A stretch of DNA of 64,000 bases from Kutzneria sp. CA-103260 (GCF_018263855.1 NZ_CP073318.1:9486001-9550000); one strand, 5' to 3'; shown: positions 26,693 to 35,601, counted from the stretch's first letter. Translations and numbers: made by a program. The notes: generated by a model from the letters alone, not told the origin.

Positions 26693-27366
26693 CGACTCCG
26701 CAGGACGAGCAGCGCAAGCCGGTGCGGGTGTTCCTGGTCGACGACCACGCGCTGTTCCGCGCCGGGGTGCGGGCCGAGTTGGCCGCGCACGGCGAGGACG
26801 TCGAGGTGGTCGGCGAGGCCGGATCGGTCGGCGAGGCCGTCGCCGGCATCGCGCACCACCACCCCGACGTCGTGCTGCTGGACGTGCACATGCCCGACGG
26901 CGGCGGGGCCGAGGTGCTGCGCCGGGTCCGGCCGGCCAACCCGTCGGTGGTGTTCCTGGCCCTGTCGGTGTCCGACGCCGCCGAGGACGTCATCGCGGTC
27001 ATCCGCGGCGGGGCCCGCGGCTACGTCACCAAGACCATCTCCAGCCAGGAGCTGGCCCAGTCGGTGCGCCGGGTGGCCGAGGGCGACGCCGTGTTCTCGC
27101 CGCGGCTGGCCGGCTTCGTGCTGGACGCCTTCTCCGAGCGACCCGGCGCCGCCCCGATCGCCGACCCCGAGCTGGACCTGCTGACCCCACGCGAGCGCGA
27201 GGTGCTGCGCTTGCTGGCCCGTGGCTACGCGTACAAGGAGATCGCCTCCGAGCTGTTCATCTCCGTGAAGACGGTGGAGACGCACGTGTCCAGCGTGCTG
27301 CGCAAGACTCAGCTGTCCAACAGGTACGAGCTGTCCCGCTGGGCCACCGACCGCCGTTTGGTGTGA
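26689..27366 (+). CDS. NarL/LuxR response regulator
   Basis: This 225-residue response regulator has a complete receiver (acidic pocket VDDHALFRAG, phospho-acceptor in VVLLDVHMPDGGG, conserved Lys in GYVTKTI) and a LuxR helix-turn-helix (LTPREREVLRLLARGYAYKE, SVKTVETHVSSVLRKT). It is the partner of the PspC kinase, in one operon (GTGA overlap). Its targets probably include the divergent PspC gene, by analogy with other envelope-stress systems; this is inference. Confidence 0.93.
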   Translation: MTTPQDEQRKPVRVFLVDDHALFRAGVRAELAAHGEDVEVVGEAGSVGEAVAGIAHHHPDVVLLDVHMPDGGGAEVLRRVRPANPSVVFLALSVSDAAEDVIAVIRGGARGYVTKTISSQELAQSVRRVAEGDAVFSPRLAGFVLDAFSERPGAAPIADPELDLLTPREREVLRLLARGYAYKEIASELFISVKTVETHVSSVLRKTQLSNRYELSRWATDRRLV

Positions 27367-27524
27367 CGGCCGTAGGACTCCAGTTCCAGCTCCAGCGTGT
27401 CGATCACGTGCGCCACGGTGTGCGTGCCCTCCGGTCCGCCACCGCTGTGCACGCCCTTGCGCGGGTGCCAGAAGACCGCCAGCCCGGCGACGACCGATGA
27501 CCCGATGACCAGTGCCCACAACAT
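27309..27524 (-). CDS. Possible small membrane-anchored protein
   Basis: This 71-residue reading frame begins LWALVIGSSVVAGLAVFWHP, a single hydrophobic anchor, followed by a polar tail ending SSYLLDS. A GGGGAG with an 8-base spacer precedes ATG 27524. Its last 58 bases run antisense to the end of the response regulator gene. The surrounding 215 bases hold no other gene. The reading frame is plausible but unsupported by any recognised family. Confidence 0.4.
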   Translation of the reverse strand: MLWALVIGSSVVAGLAVFWHPRKGVHSGGGPEGTHTVAHVIDTLELELESYGRHTKRRSVAQRDSSYLLDS

Positions 27525-27581
27525 GCCCACGCTCCCCGTTTCCGGTCCCAACCCAGCCAACGGATCCGGGGAGCGCCCGGT

Positions 27582-28499
27582 TCAAACGGTCTCGGGCTGG
27601 AGTTCCTCAACCGATGCAGGAGCCGGCTTGCGGGTCTTGAGCCTGGTCAGGCCCACACCGACCAGCACGACCGCCATGCCGGCGACCTCGCGCAGGGTCA
27701 GCGCCTCGTGCAGGAAGAGCACCCCGAGCAGCACCGAGACCACCGGCAGCAGGTAGGCCACCATGGACGCGGCGGTCGGGCCCTCCTTGGCGATCTGCGC
27801 GTGCTGGAGCAGGAAGGCGAAGCCGGTGCCGAACACGCCCAGCACAACCACCGCGAGCAGCGCCGGCACGTCGAAGTTGATCGCCTGCAGGCCGTTGAAC
27901 GGCAGCACCAGCGCGCTCATGGCGGTGGCGGTGAGCATCTGGGCGGCGGCCAGCGCCCCCGGCGCGACGCCCTTGTTGGCCAGGAAGCGGCCGGCGTAGA
28001 CCACGCCGACGCCGTAGCTGGCCGCGGCGACCAGGCAGACCGCCGCGCCGCCGAGGTTGACGCCGGTGGCCTCCCACGGCGAGAAGATCAGCAGCACGCC
28101 GGCGAAGCCGACCACCACGCCGAGAACCGTGTTCAGGCTGAGCCGGCGGACGCCGCCGAACAGCAGCGTGCACGGCACTGCCCACAGCGGCGTGGTCGAG
28201 TTGATGACGCCGGTGAGCCCGGAGTCGACGGTCTGCTCCCCGATCGCGAACAGGGTGAACGGCAGGACGTTGGCGAAGAACACGTAGACGACCAGGTGGC
28301 CCCACATTCGGCCGCCGCGCGGCAGCGGTGTGCGGCGGGCCAACGCGATGGTGCAGAGCACCAGCGCGCCGAGGGCGACCCGCGCGAACACCATCTGGGA
28401 CGGCGAGAGCGCGGCCAGGCCGAGCTTGATCCACAGGAAGCTCGAGCCCCAGATCAGGGCGAGCGAAACCAGTCGTAAGAGGCTTCCCGGAGTTGTCAC
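27582..28499 (-). CDS. EamA/DMT-family transporter
   Basis: This 305-residue integral membrane protein has ten predicted helices arranged as two EamA repeats (LALIWGSSFLWIKLGL near the N-terminus, and the second repeat from about residue 150). It belongs to the drug/metabolite transporter superfamily, usually exporters of amino acids or metabolites. It diverges from a LysR regulator with an 81-bp shared control region, a common arrangement in which the regulator controls the exporter. Start GTG 28499 has no strong ribosome site. Confidence 0.88.
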   Translation of the reverse strand: MTTPGSLLRLVSLALIWGSSFLWIKLGLAALSPSQMVFARVALGALVLCTIALARRTPLPRGGRMWGHLVVYVFFANVLPFTLFAIGEQTVDSGLTGVINSTTPLWAVPCTLLFGGVRRLSLNTVLGVVVGFAGVLLIFSPWEATGVNLGGAAVCLVAAASYGVGVVYAGRFLANKGVAPGALAAAQMLTATAMSALVLPFNGLQAINFDVPALLAVVVLGVFGTGFAFLLQHAQIAKEGPTAASMVAYLLPVVSVLLGVLFLHEALTLREVAGMAVVLVGVGLTRLKTRKPAPASVEELQPETV

Positions 28500-28532
28500 G
28501 CGAACAGCTTGCGGCAGGTAAAGTATCAGAAC

Positions 28533-28547
28533 AAGTGAAATAAACTT
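28533..28547. promoter_or_regulatory. Candidate LysR box
   Basis: AAGT-N7-ACTT fits the interrupted palindrome (T-N11-A) bound by LysR-type regulators and lies between the divergent EamA and LysR genes. The word TCAGAACA occurs twice around it. The short region is also notably AT-rich compared with its surroundings. Confidence 0.5.
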
Positions 28548-28580
28548 CAGAACACTTAAGCTTGGCTGTACGATCTGGGC

Positions 28581-29495
28581 ATGCTCGACGTGCGCAGGAT
28601 GCAGGTGCTGCGGGCCGTGGTGACCAGCGGATCCATCACGGCGGCGGCGACCAATCTGGGCTACACGCCGTCCGCCATCAGCCAGCAGATCTCCGTGCTG
28701 GAGAAGGAAGCCGGGCTGCCACTGCTGGCGAAGGTCGGCCGCGGCGTGCAGCCGACCGCTGCCGGCAAGCTGCTCACCGAGCACGCCGGCGTCATCGCCG
28801 ACAACCTGGCCGAGGCCGAGCGGGCGCTGGTCGACCTGCGCGAGGGCCGCACCGGCACGCTGCGGGTGCGCTACTTCTACACCGCCGGCGCGGCCTTGGT
28901 GCCGCACGCGGTCGCCGACTTCCGCAAGCTCCATCCCGACGTGCAGTTGGACCTGGCCAACGTGGAGCCGCTGGATCCCATCCACGAGGCCGAGGCCGGC
29001 CGGTCCGATGTGTCCATTGTGGTCGCTGCCGAAGGAAAAACCCCGCCGTTGCGTGGAATCCAGCTCGTGCACCTGCTGGACGACCCGTACTCGGCGGTGC
29101 TGCCGGAGGGGCATCCGTTGGCCGACAAGGACATTCTCAACTTGTCCGACCTGGCCGGCGAACCGTGGGTGGACAACGAGTACTACGCGGCGTCGAGTTG
29201 GACCTGCCGGCAGATCCTGCTGGACGCCTGCGCGTCGGCCGGCTTCAGCCCGAGCTTTTCCGTGCAGTGCAACGACTATCAGACCGCGCAGGGCTTCGTC
29301 GCGGCCGGCCTGGGTATCAGCATGATCCCCCGGCTCGGACTCGGCACGGTGGTGCCCGGCATCGTGATCCGACCGGTCCGCCACCCCGAGCCGGTCCGCC
29401 GCATCTACGCCGCCGTGGCCGAGTTCACCGCCGACCAGCCGGCCACCGCGACCCTTCTCCGCTGCCTACGCGCGGCCGCCGAAGGTGTTGCTTAG
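28581..29495 (+). CDS. LysR-family transcriptional regulator
   Basis: The 304-residue protein has an N-terminal winged helix (MQVLRAVVTSGSITAAATNL, TPSAISQQISVLEKE) and a LysR substrate-binding domain from about residue 90. The effector is unknown. Because it diverges from an EamA exporter, it probably activates that gene in response to the exported compound. Start ATG 28581. The gene is convergent with the kinase gene that follows. Confidence 0.92.
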   Translation: MLDVRRMQVLRAVVTSGSITAAATNLGYTPSAISQQISVLEKEAGLPLLAKVGRGVQPTAAGKLLTEHAGVIADNLAEAERALVDLREGRTGTLRVRYFYTAGAALVPHAVADFRKLHPDVQLDLANVEPLDPIHEAEAGRSDVSIVVAAEGKTPPLRGIQLVHLLDDPYSAVLPEGHPLADKDILNLSDLAGEPWVDNEYYAASSWTCRQILLDACASAGFSPSFSVQCNDYQTAQGFVAAGLGISMIPRLGLGTVVPGIVIRPVRHPEPVRRIYAAVAEFTADQPATATLLRCLRAAAEGVA

Positions 29496-29524
29496 GGTTC
29501 GCGAGGCTACCCGGGGGCCGAGCT

Positions 29525-29543
29525 GCGACGCCGAAGGCGGCGC
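29525..29543. terminator. Weak hairpin between lysR-type and kinase genes
   Basis: GCGACGCC at 29525-29532 pairs with GGCGGCGC at 29536-29543 across a GAA loop, with one mismatch. It is the only hairpin in the 52-bp convergent gap and may end either transcript. Confidence 0.35.
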
Positions 29544-29547
29544 CATG

Positions 29548-31212
29548 TCATGGCAGCGGTTGGCGGGACTGGCTGTCGATCAGCAGGGTGTCGTCCTGCT
29601 GCACCAGCGTGAAGACGTCGGCTTCCCTGCTGGTGGAGCCGTCCTTGTTCTTGTACGTCACCACGGCGCTGACCTTGCCCTTGCCGGCCGGGGTCACTTT
29701 GGTCGCCTTGACGTCGTCGACGCCGGCCCAGAACTGGCGGTAGGTGTCCGGGCCGCCGGAGCTGGCCTGCATGGTGGGCGTGAGGTGCTGGAAGGCTTCG
29801 GCCGAGTTGTCCGGCAGCAGCTGGAAGTAGCCCTGGACGGCGTGCACCAGATCGGCCGGGGTGGGCCCGTCCGGGGTGGTCGTCGTCGTAGTGGTTGTTG
29901 TCGTGGTCGTGGTGGTGCTGCTGGTGGTCTTCTGCGGCTGCGTGGGCGCGGTGGTGGCCTGCGGCTGGGTGTTGTCCACGGTCTGCGTGGGCGGCGCGGC
30001 GGTGTTCTGCCCGGCGTCGGCCCGACTGCTGTTGTTGGACAGGGCACTGGCCACCAGGATGCCGACGACCGCGGCGGCGACGACAGCCAGCGCGGCCAGC
30101 ACGACCGGGCGCTTGCTCGACTTGCGGGCCGCGGGCGGGATGGACTGCTCGCCTGGTCTGAGCCCCGGCGGCCGGGTGTTCGGGCCGGAGCCCATCATCC
30201 CGGTGCCCATCGGGCCGGCGCCGACCCTGGTCGGCTGCGGCTGCCGGTCGAAGGGCCGCGCGTCCAGGCGGGTCGGCCCGGGGCCGACCGGCGGGGGCGG
30301 CGCGATCTGGCGGGTGGTGCCCGGGGCCGGCGGCGGGTTGACCCGCCAGGTCGGCGCGGACGGCGAGGCCAGCAGGGCCTGCGGCACGGGGCGACCGGCG
30401 GCGACCGCGGACAGGCCCTCGTGGGCCTGCCGCATGGTCGGGCGCTCCTTGGGGTCGGCGGCCAGCAGGCGCATCAGCAGCGCGTGCAGCGGGCCGGCCT
30501 GCCGCGGCGGGTTGACCACGCCGGCGGCCACCAGGTGCAGCAGGGCCAGGGTGTTCTCGTTCAGGCCGAACGGCGGCTCGCCCTCGACCGCGGCGTACAC
30601 GGTGGAGCCGAGCGAGAAGACGTCCGAGGGCGGCCCGGGGTCGTAGCCCTTGGCCACCTCGGGTGCGAGATAGGCGGGGGTGCCGGCGAGCATGCCGGTG
30701 GCGGTCACGGTGACGTCGCCGGTGGCCCGGGAGATGCCGAAGTCGGTGATCTTCACCGTGCCGTCGTTGCCGATCAGGATGTTGCCGGGCTTGATGTCCC
30801 GGTGCACGATGCCGGCGGCGTGCGCGGCGTCCAGCGCCATCGCGGCCTGGGCCAGCACCCGGGCGGTCTCCTGCGGCGGCATGGTGCCCCGCTCGGCCAG
30901 GATCGCCGACAGGCTCCGGGACGGCAGGTACTCCATGATCAGCCAGGGATTGCCGTCTTCTTCGGCCACGTCGTAGACGGCGATCGCGTGCGGGTGCTGC
31001 AACCGGGCGGCGATCCGGCCCTCGCGCATCGCGCGCTGCTTGGCCTCGTGCGACTCGGCCGCGCTCATGCTGCTGTTGAGCAGCAGCTGCTTGACCGCGA
31101 CCGTGCGGTGCAGCCGCTCGTCACGTGCGGTCCACACCACGCCCATCGCGCCGCTGCCGATCCGGTTGGTCAACCGGTACCGGCCAGCGACCAGACGACC
31201 GTCGTCAGTCAC
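29548..31212 (-). CDS. Transmembrane Ser/Thr protein kinase
   Basis: The 554-residue Hanks-type kinase has the glycine loop IGSGAMGVV (residues 18-26), Lys41, the catalytic loop VHRDIKPGN (Asp139) and DFG at 157-159, all intact. A proline-rich linker precedes one membrane helix at about 369-390. Outside, a Thr-rich stalk (about 432-446) carries an NTF2-like domain (about 451-554), not the PASTA repeats of PknB. The domain resembles the outside domains of the two proteins encoded at 32750 and 33701, suggesting a shared ligand or complex. It has its own promoter upstream of 31212. Confidence 0.92.
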   Translation of the reverse strand: MTDDGRLVAGRYRLTNRIGSGAMGVVWTARDERLHRTVAVKQLLLNSSMSAAESHEAKQRAMREGRIAARLQHPHAIAVYDVAEEDGNPWLIMEYLPSRSLSAILAERGTMPPQETARVLAQAAMALDAAHAAGIVHRDIKPGNILIGNDGTVKITDFGISRATGDVTVTATGMLAGTPAYLAPEVAKGYDPGPPSDVFSLGSTVYAAVEGEPPFGLNENTLALLHLVAAGVVNPPRQAGPLHALLMRLLAADPKERPTMRQAHEGLSAVAAGRPVPQALLASPSAPTWRVNPPPAPGTTRQIAPPPPVGPGPTRLDARPFDRQPQPTRVGAGPMGTGMMGSGPNTRPPGLRPGEQSIPPAARKSSKRPVVLAALAVVAAAVVGILVASALSNNSSRADAGQNTAAPPTQTVDNTQPQATTAPTQPQKTTSSTTTTTTTTTTTTTTPDGPTPADLVHAVQGYFQLLPDNSAEAFQHLTPTMQASSGGPDTYRQFWAGVDDVKATKVTPAGKGKVSAVVTYKNKDGSTSREADVFTLVQQDDTLLIDSQSRQPLP

Positions 31213-31413
31213 GGGTGCAGTCTCTCCTCGGTGCGCTGGTCGGCGGCTGGCGTGCGCGGCCCGCCGTCCATCCGGCAGGACAGGTACCCAGGTTAGGGGG
31301 TCACCCTGTCAGTCCCCGGTCAATCCGACCGTGCGTTGTGACACGCCACTCAACTCGCCAGCCAGTATTCCACGCCTTGCTGAGCGTCACCCGTTTGGAG
31401 GACTTACCGCAGG

Positions 31414-32544
31414 TCAGAGGCCAAGCGCCCCGGTGATCGGGTTGAGCAGGCCGCCGAGCAGACCGGTGTCCTTGGTGGTGGACGCCGGCGGCGTGCTGTT
31501 GCCCGAGTTGCTGGTGCCGGCGTTGTTCGCGCTCGTCGGCGGCGTGGTGTTGTTGCCGCCGTTGTTCGGCGTCGACGACGGACTCGTGGAGCTCGGCGGG
31601 GGCGACGACGGCGAAGTGGTCGACGGGGGCGGCGTGGTGGTGGTCGTCGTCGCGGCCGCGCCGCCGTTGTTCTGCGCCTGCTGGCTGGCCGTCACGTACG
31701 GGGCCACCCGCGGCGGGGACGCGTGCTTGTCGGTCGCCGTCGAGCCGCCGGCGGTGCTGTTGTCCGGCGTGACCTGCTCGGTGCCGCGGGGCGTCAGCGG
31801 CGCGTCGAGGGCCTGGCCGCGCGGGCCGCCACCGTCGACGACGGTCAGCGGCACGCCGTTGCCGTTGGCCGTGTTCTGGTGGTCGTCGGCGTTCTGGACG
31901 TGCACGATGCTGGCCGCCACCGCGCCGCACAGGGCCGCGACGCCCGCGGCCGCGGCCGCGATCTTCGGGACCTGCTTGCGGCGCTGCTCGCGGGGCAGCC
32001 GGCCCTCGCGGCGCAGCAGCTCGCGGATGTAGATCTCACGGCTGGGCGTGTCGTCACAGGACGGCGTCTGCATGGTCTCGGCCTCGACCAGCTGGGTGCG
32101 CTCCGGCTCCTCAGCCCGCGCGGCGGCCTTGGCCGCGGCCCGCTCGGCGTCCATGGCCTCGACGTCGAGCGGCGCGAGCAGGGTCTGCTCGCCCTCGACC
32201 TCGTGCAGCGCCGGCATCGGGAACTGGTCGGTGTCCGCGCTCACCCCGACGAAGGGGCGCACCGCGTCGGCCGGCTCCTCCTGCGCGTACTCGTAGCCGT
32301 AGCCCTCGGAATAACCGGTGGCGGCGTACGGTTCGGCCGAGTAGTAGTCGTCCTGGACGACCGGGATGACGTCCGTCGTCTCGCACGCGGTGGGGGCCGG
32401 GGCCGTCCACTCCGGGTGGGAGGGCGCCTGCTCGCCGCGATGGCGAGCGAGCAGCTCGGACACGGGGATCTGCCGGGTGGCCGTGGTCGTGCCCACCCTC
32501 GTCGAGTCCTCGTACACCGTCGCGTCACCTCTCCGTCGGATCAC
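31414..32544 (-). CDS. Membrane-anchored protein with disordered tails
   Basis: This is a 376-residue protein of unknown function. It has a long acidic and Tyr-rich cytoplasmic part, one membrane helix at about residues 193-214 (VPKIAAAAAGVAALCGAVAA) and an outside tail of Thr, Ser, Pro and Asn ending DTGLLGGLLNPITGALGL, which may be a short amphipathic anchor. Two copies of a short motif, PVSELLARHRG (27-37) and YIRELLRREGR (172-182), lie on the inner side; a related motif occurs in the next gene. It could be a substrate of the nearby kinase. This is inference from context only. Confidence 0.7.
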   Translation of the reverse strand: MIRRRGDATVYEDSTRVGTTTATRQIPVSELLARHRGEQAPSHPEWTAPAPTACETTDVIPVVQDDYYSAEPYAATGYSEGYGYEYAQEEPADAVRPFVGVSADTDQFPMPALHEVEGEQTLLAPLDVEAMDAERAAAKAAARAEEPERTQLVEAETMQTPSCDDTPSREIYIRELLRREGRLPREQRRKQVPKIAAAAAGVAALCGAVAASIVHVQNADDHQNTANGNGVPLTVVDGGGPRGQALDAPLTPRGTEQVTPDNSTAGGSTATDKHASPPRVAPYVTASQQAQNNGGAAATTTTTTPPPSTTSPSSPPPSSTSPSSTPNNGGNNTTPPTSANNAGTSNSGNSTPPASTTKDTGLLGGLLNPITGALGL

Positions 32545-32749
32545 TGACCGTGGTTTTGATACCGGATCAGAAGAGGGGCGTCACCAGTTTGGGGTAGAAG
32601 GTGTGTGGAATTGAGCTACTTAGTGCAGCCTTGATCGGCCAAACGGCCCAGCGGTGTGCCGCTAGTTGTCGTTTCGATGCCCACCTGTGACCTGGGGGCC
32701 GCAACGCCCGGGAATGCGGCCTCCGGACCAAGATCGACCGCTGGCCGGC

Positions 32750-33661
32750 TCAGCCCTGCTGGGCCGTGAGCACCTGCGCGTCGATGATCTTGGGCTGGCT
32801 GCCGCCGTCCACCCGGAACAGCTGCTCCACATGCAGCCAGTCGCCATCGGCCTGCTGGATGCCGACCACGCCGAGCACCGTGCCGTCCGGCATGGCCTCG
32901 ACCCGCTCGGTCCGCACCGCCCGCACCGAGGACCAGGATCGGATGAAGCCGGTCGGGTCCAGGCCGGCCAGCGAGCCGCCGACCATGGCCAGCGCGTCCC
33001 GCGGATTCTCGGCCACTGTCTGGTAGAAGTCGCGGACCACGTCCACCGCGGTCGGCGCCGGGGTCGGCGCCAGCGCCCGCGGGCTGACGGCCACGCTCGT
33101 CGAGATGGCCGCCGGTGCCGAGGCGGAGGTCGGGCCGGCGATCATCGGCGCGGCCTGGGCGGTCTTGCCGGCCACCTCGGTGGCCAGCACGTCCGGCAGC
33201 AGGGCGCCCGTCCCGGACAGCGCCTGCGGCCGCGGCGCGGGCATCAGCGCCGCCCGGGCCGGCCGGGTGTCATTGGTGATCATGGACGCCGCCGTGATGG
33301 TGCCGGCCAGCGTGATCGCCCCGACCAGCACGCCCAACAGCTTCAGCGCGGCGCTGGTGCGCGGCTCGCCGTCGTCGGGCAGACCCTTGCCGCCGAGCAG
33401 ATCGCCGAGCAGGCCGTCGGTGGCGGCCTCGTCCGGGGACATGATGCGCACCGAGCCCGGCTGCCGCCGGATCAGGTCGGCCACGCTGACCGAACCGCCG
33501 CGGCTGTGCCGCCTGCCGCCAGCAGGGCGCTCCACAGGCGTCTCCTCGTAGGAACCGATGCCGAGATGGGACAGGTGCACTCGTACCGGCCTCGACCCGG
33601 TACGGGCCAGTTCTGGCGCAGAGTTCACCGCTTCGGGAGGGTCGTGGCTAGACACCTTCAC
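32750..33661 (-). CDS. Membrane protein with outside NTF2-like domain
   Basis: The 303-residue protein has a basic N-terminal inner part with the motif VSVADLIRRQPGS (58-70), one membrane helix at about 105-127, an Ala/Pro-rich stalk and a C-terminal NTF2-like domain (about 205-303, starting VDVVRDFYQTVAENP). This layout matches the tail of the Ser/Thr kinase at 29548 and the protein at 33701. No enzyme residues are recognised, so a binding or scaffolding role is likely. It is preceded by the 33701 gene in the same direction, 39 bp apart, so the two probably form one unit. Confidence 0.72.
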   Translation of the reverse strand: MKVSSHDPPEAVNSAPELARTGSRPVRVHLSHLGIGSYEETPVERPAGGRRHSRGGSVSVADLIRRQPGSVRIMSPDEAATDGLLGDLLGGKGLPDDGEPRTSAALKLLGVLVGAITLAGTITAASMITNDTRPARAALMPAPRPQALSGTGALLPDVLATEVAGKTAQAAPMIAGPTSASAPAAISTSVAVSPRALAPTPAPTAVDVVRDFYQTVAENPRDALAMVGGSLAGLDPTGFIRSWSSVRAVRTERVEAMPDGTVLGVVGIQQADGDWLHVEQLFRVDGGSQPKIIDAQVLTAQQG

Positions 33662-33700
33662 TCGAAGGAATGAACCGAGGCGGTAGCGGTTTTCATTCCG

Positions 33701-34606
33701 TCAGCCGCCGACCGGGGTGTCCTCGCTGATCAGTGGCAACGTGCCCGGGGTGAAGGCCAGCACGTGCTGCTCCGAGTTGGTGCTGCCGTCCTTGCGGGTG
33801 ACCAGCACCGTGTTGATGGTGATGCCCTTGCCCGGGTCGATGGTGATGCCCTGCACCTGCACCGAGGCCACGTCCTGGTAGCGCTGCTGCAGCGCCGCCT
33901 CGCCGTTCGCCTTGAGCGCGCCCGAGGTCAACTGGTAGGCCTCGCCGACGTTGGAGGTCACCGCGGCGAAGAAGTGCTGGGTCTGCTGGGCGATCTTGCC
34001 CGGGTCGACGACCGGACTGGTCGCGCCGGTCACGGTCGTGATCGTCGGCTGCGGGGTGGTGTGCGTCGGGCCGCCGTGCGGACCCGAGGTCGCGGTCGGC
34101 GAGCCGCCGCCGGCCGCCGGCGTCAAGGCCGGGGACGTGCCGGTGGCCGCGACCTCGCTCGGCGCCCCCGGCGGCAGCAACCGTGTCGGCACGTCCGTGG
34201 TCGTCGGCAGCGGCACCTGGAACGGATTGCCCGGGAACGACTCGATCTGCGTGCGCATCCGGGACGGGCCGACCAGCAGCGTGCCCACCACCACCAGGGC
34301 GATCAGCGCCGCGGCCGAGGAACCCACCGTGAACCACGCCGCCCGGCGCCAGGTGCGCGGCGGCGTGACCGAGGCCGGCACCGTGCCTATGTCGAACTTG
34401 CGCAGCCCGACCGGATCCGTGTCCAGCACCGGGTCGATGTCGATGGGCGGCACCGCCGGCAGCGGGATCGTCGGCTCGTCGCTCGGGCGCACCAGCACCG
34501 GCTTGGCGTGGGCCGAACGCAGGCCGATACGGGACGCCAGGGGCGGCGGCACGGACGACAGCCGCCGGTGACGCCCGTGATCCGCCCGCTCCGCCTCGCC
34601 GCTCAT
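33701..34606 (-). CDS. Membrane protein with outside NTF2-like domain
   Basis: The 301-residue protein has a charged inner region (1-88), one membrane helix at about 90-113, a Pro/Thr-rich stalk and an NTF2-like domain at about 200-301 (beginning PGKIAQQTQHFFAAVTSNVGEAYQL). The final part includes LVTRKDGSTNSEQHVLAF, close in form to VTYKNKDGSTSREADVFTL in the tail of the kinase at 29548. This supports common descent of the two outside domains. The function is unknown. It lies first of the pair 33701-32750. Confidence 0.72.
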   Translation of the reverse strand: MSGEAERADHGRHRRLSSVPPPLASRIGLRSAHAKPVLVRPSDEPTIPLPAVPPIDIDPVLDTDPVGLRKFDIGTVPASVTPPRTWRRAAWFTVGSSAAALIALVVVGTLLVGPSRMRTQIESFPGNPFQVPLPTTTDVPTRLLPPGAPSEVAATGTSPALTPAAGGGSPTATSGPHGGPTHTTPQPTITTVTGATSPVVDPGKIAQQTQHFFAAVTSNVGEAYQLTSGALKANGEAALQQRYQDVASVQVQGITIDPGKGITINTVLVTRKDGSTNSEQHVLAFTPGTLPLISEDTPVGG

Positions 34607-34772
34607 GCTTCTAAGACCCTCCCGGGTGCCCCACCTGACGCGGAATTCCGATCTGGACCGCTCCAGTGGGGCATCACCCGTCAGAAGACCTCAGGGTAGG
34701 GCGTGCGGGCGGGCCGAGCGGCCCTGGTCCCACTCGCGCGCCGGGTTACACCCGGTCGAGTGAGAGTGGTGA

Positions 34773-35081
34773 CTACTGGTCGCTTCCGCTGCCCAGCTGC
34801 TTGCGGGCGTCCTGCAGCCCACGCAGCGCCGTGCCGCCCGCGCCGACCGCCACGATGATGGCGATGATCTCGAAGAACACGTTGCCGGTGGCCATCAGCA
34901 GCGCCAGCAGCGACGCCACCGTGGTGATGCCGGCCTGCGGCCAGCGCGACCGCACCCACTGGGCGATCGGCGCGCCGCCCGCCCGGCGGCTGGCCGCCGA
35001 CCCGAGCACGAACAGGTATCCGTCGTAGCCGACCGCGGCCACGAGGCTGGCCAGGGCGATGATGACGGCGATGAACTCCAT
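34773..35081 (-). CDS. Small membrane protein
   Basis: This 102-residue protein has two or three membrane helices (about 3-27, 52-70 and 72-86) and a basic amphipathic tail RGLQDARKQLGSG. Start ATG 35081 follows GGGGGC; the frame is open for another 117 bases. No family is recognised. The 166-bp gap before the next gene downstream shows no feature. Confidence 0.6.
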   Translation of the reverse strand: MEFIAVIIALASLVAAVGYDGYLFVLGSAASRRAGGAPIAQWVRSRWPQAGITTVASLLALLMATGNVFFEIIAIIVAVGAGGTALRGLQDARKQLGSGSDQ

Positions 35082-35151
35082 GCCCCCAGTGTGCGCGGTT
35101 CTCGGCCGCGCGGCATCGGTGACATCCCTGAACCCCCACCCGGGTCTGTCC

Positions 35152-35280
35152 GTCTCCAAGACCTGCAAACCCACCGCCTGGCTACTGCCGACCGCCACAA
35201 ACCCTCGGCGGTTCTCCCGACGTTCGTGGCTGTTGAAGACGACCGGGGTCGGGGTACGTGGGTCTTGGAGACACCCAAAC
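35152..35280. repeat. Interrupted inverted repeat, family B copy 2
   Basis: GTCTCCAAGACC at 35152-35163 is the inverse of 35261-35272, and the right side continues as GTGGGTCTTGGAGACACCCA, the same as the right arm of the terminator at 19944-19963. About 97 bases separate the arms, compared with 17 in copy 1. It lies downstream of the chorismate mutase gene and may end its transcript. Confidence 0.55.
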
Positions 35281-35285
35281 CTTGG

Positions 35286-35573
35286 TCATCGGCCGAGGGG
35301 GCCCCGGCCCAGTCGGAGGAGGATGAGCGCGATCTCGTTGCCCTCCGGGCCGAGCCCGTCCCGGTAGCGGGCCAGGATGTCGATCTCCCGGTTGTGCACG
35401 ATCTTGGTGCCCCCGTTGGCCATCCGGACCTTGCCGACGATGCCCGACACCTCGGCCCGGCGCTTGATCAGCCGGATGATCTCGGCGTCCAGGTGGTCGA
35501 TCTCGTCGCGCAGCGAGGGGATGTCCGGGGTGGCGGCGTCGGGAGTGGGCTGGTCGCTGACTGGCGTGCTCAC
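35286..35573 (-). CDS. Chorismate mutase, AroQ type
   Basis: Chorismate mutase turns chorismate into prephenate, the first step to phenylalanine and tyrosine. The 95-residue protein has the AroQ helix pattern IPSLRDEIDHLDAEIIRLIKRRAEVS and a catalytic Lys/Arg set (KVRMANGGTKIVHNREIDI). There is no secretion signal, so it is the cytosolic enzyme equivalent to Rv0948c. As in mycobacteria it diverges from pcrA/uvrD1. Start GTG 35573 follows GGAGGA. Expression appears to be controlled by a leader-peptide attenuator at 35602-35731. Confidence 0.9.
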   Translation of the reverse strand: MSTPVSDQPTPDAATPDIPSLRDEIDHLDAEIIRLIKRRAEVSGIVGKVRMANGGTKIVHNREIDILARYRDGLGPEGNEIALILLRLGRGPLGR

Positions 35574-35601
35574 GTTGTGTCCTCCGTGCTGGTTCGAAAG
35601 A

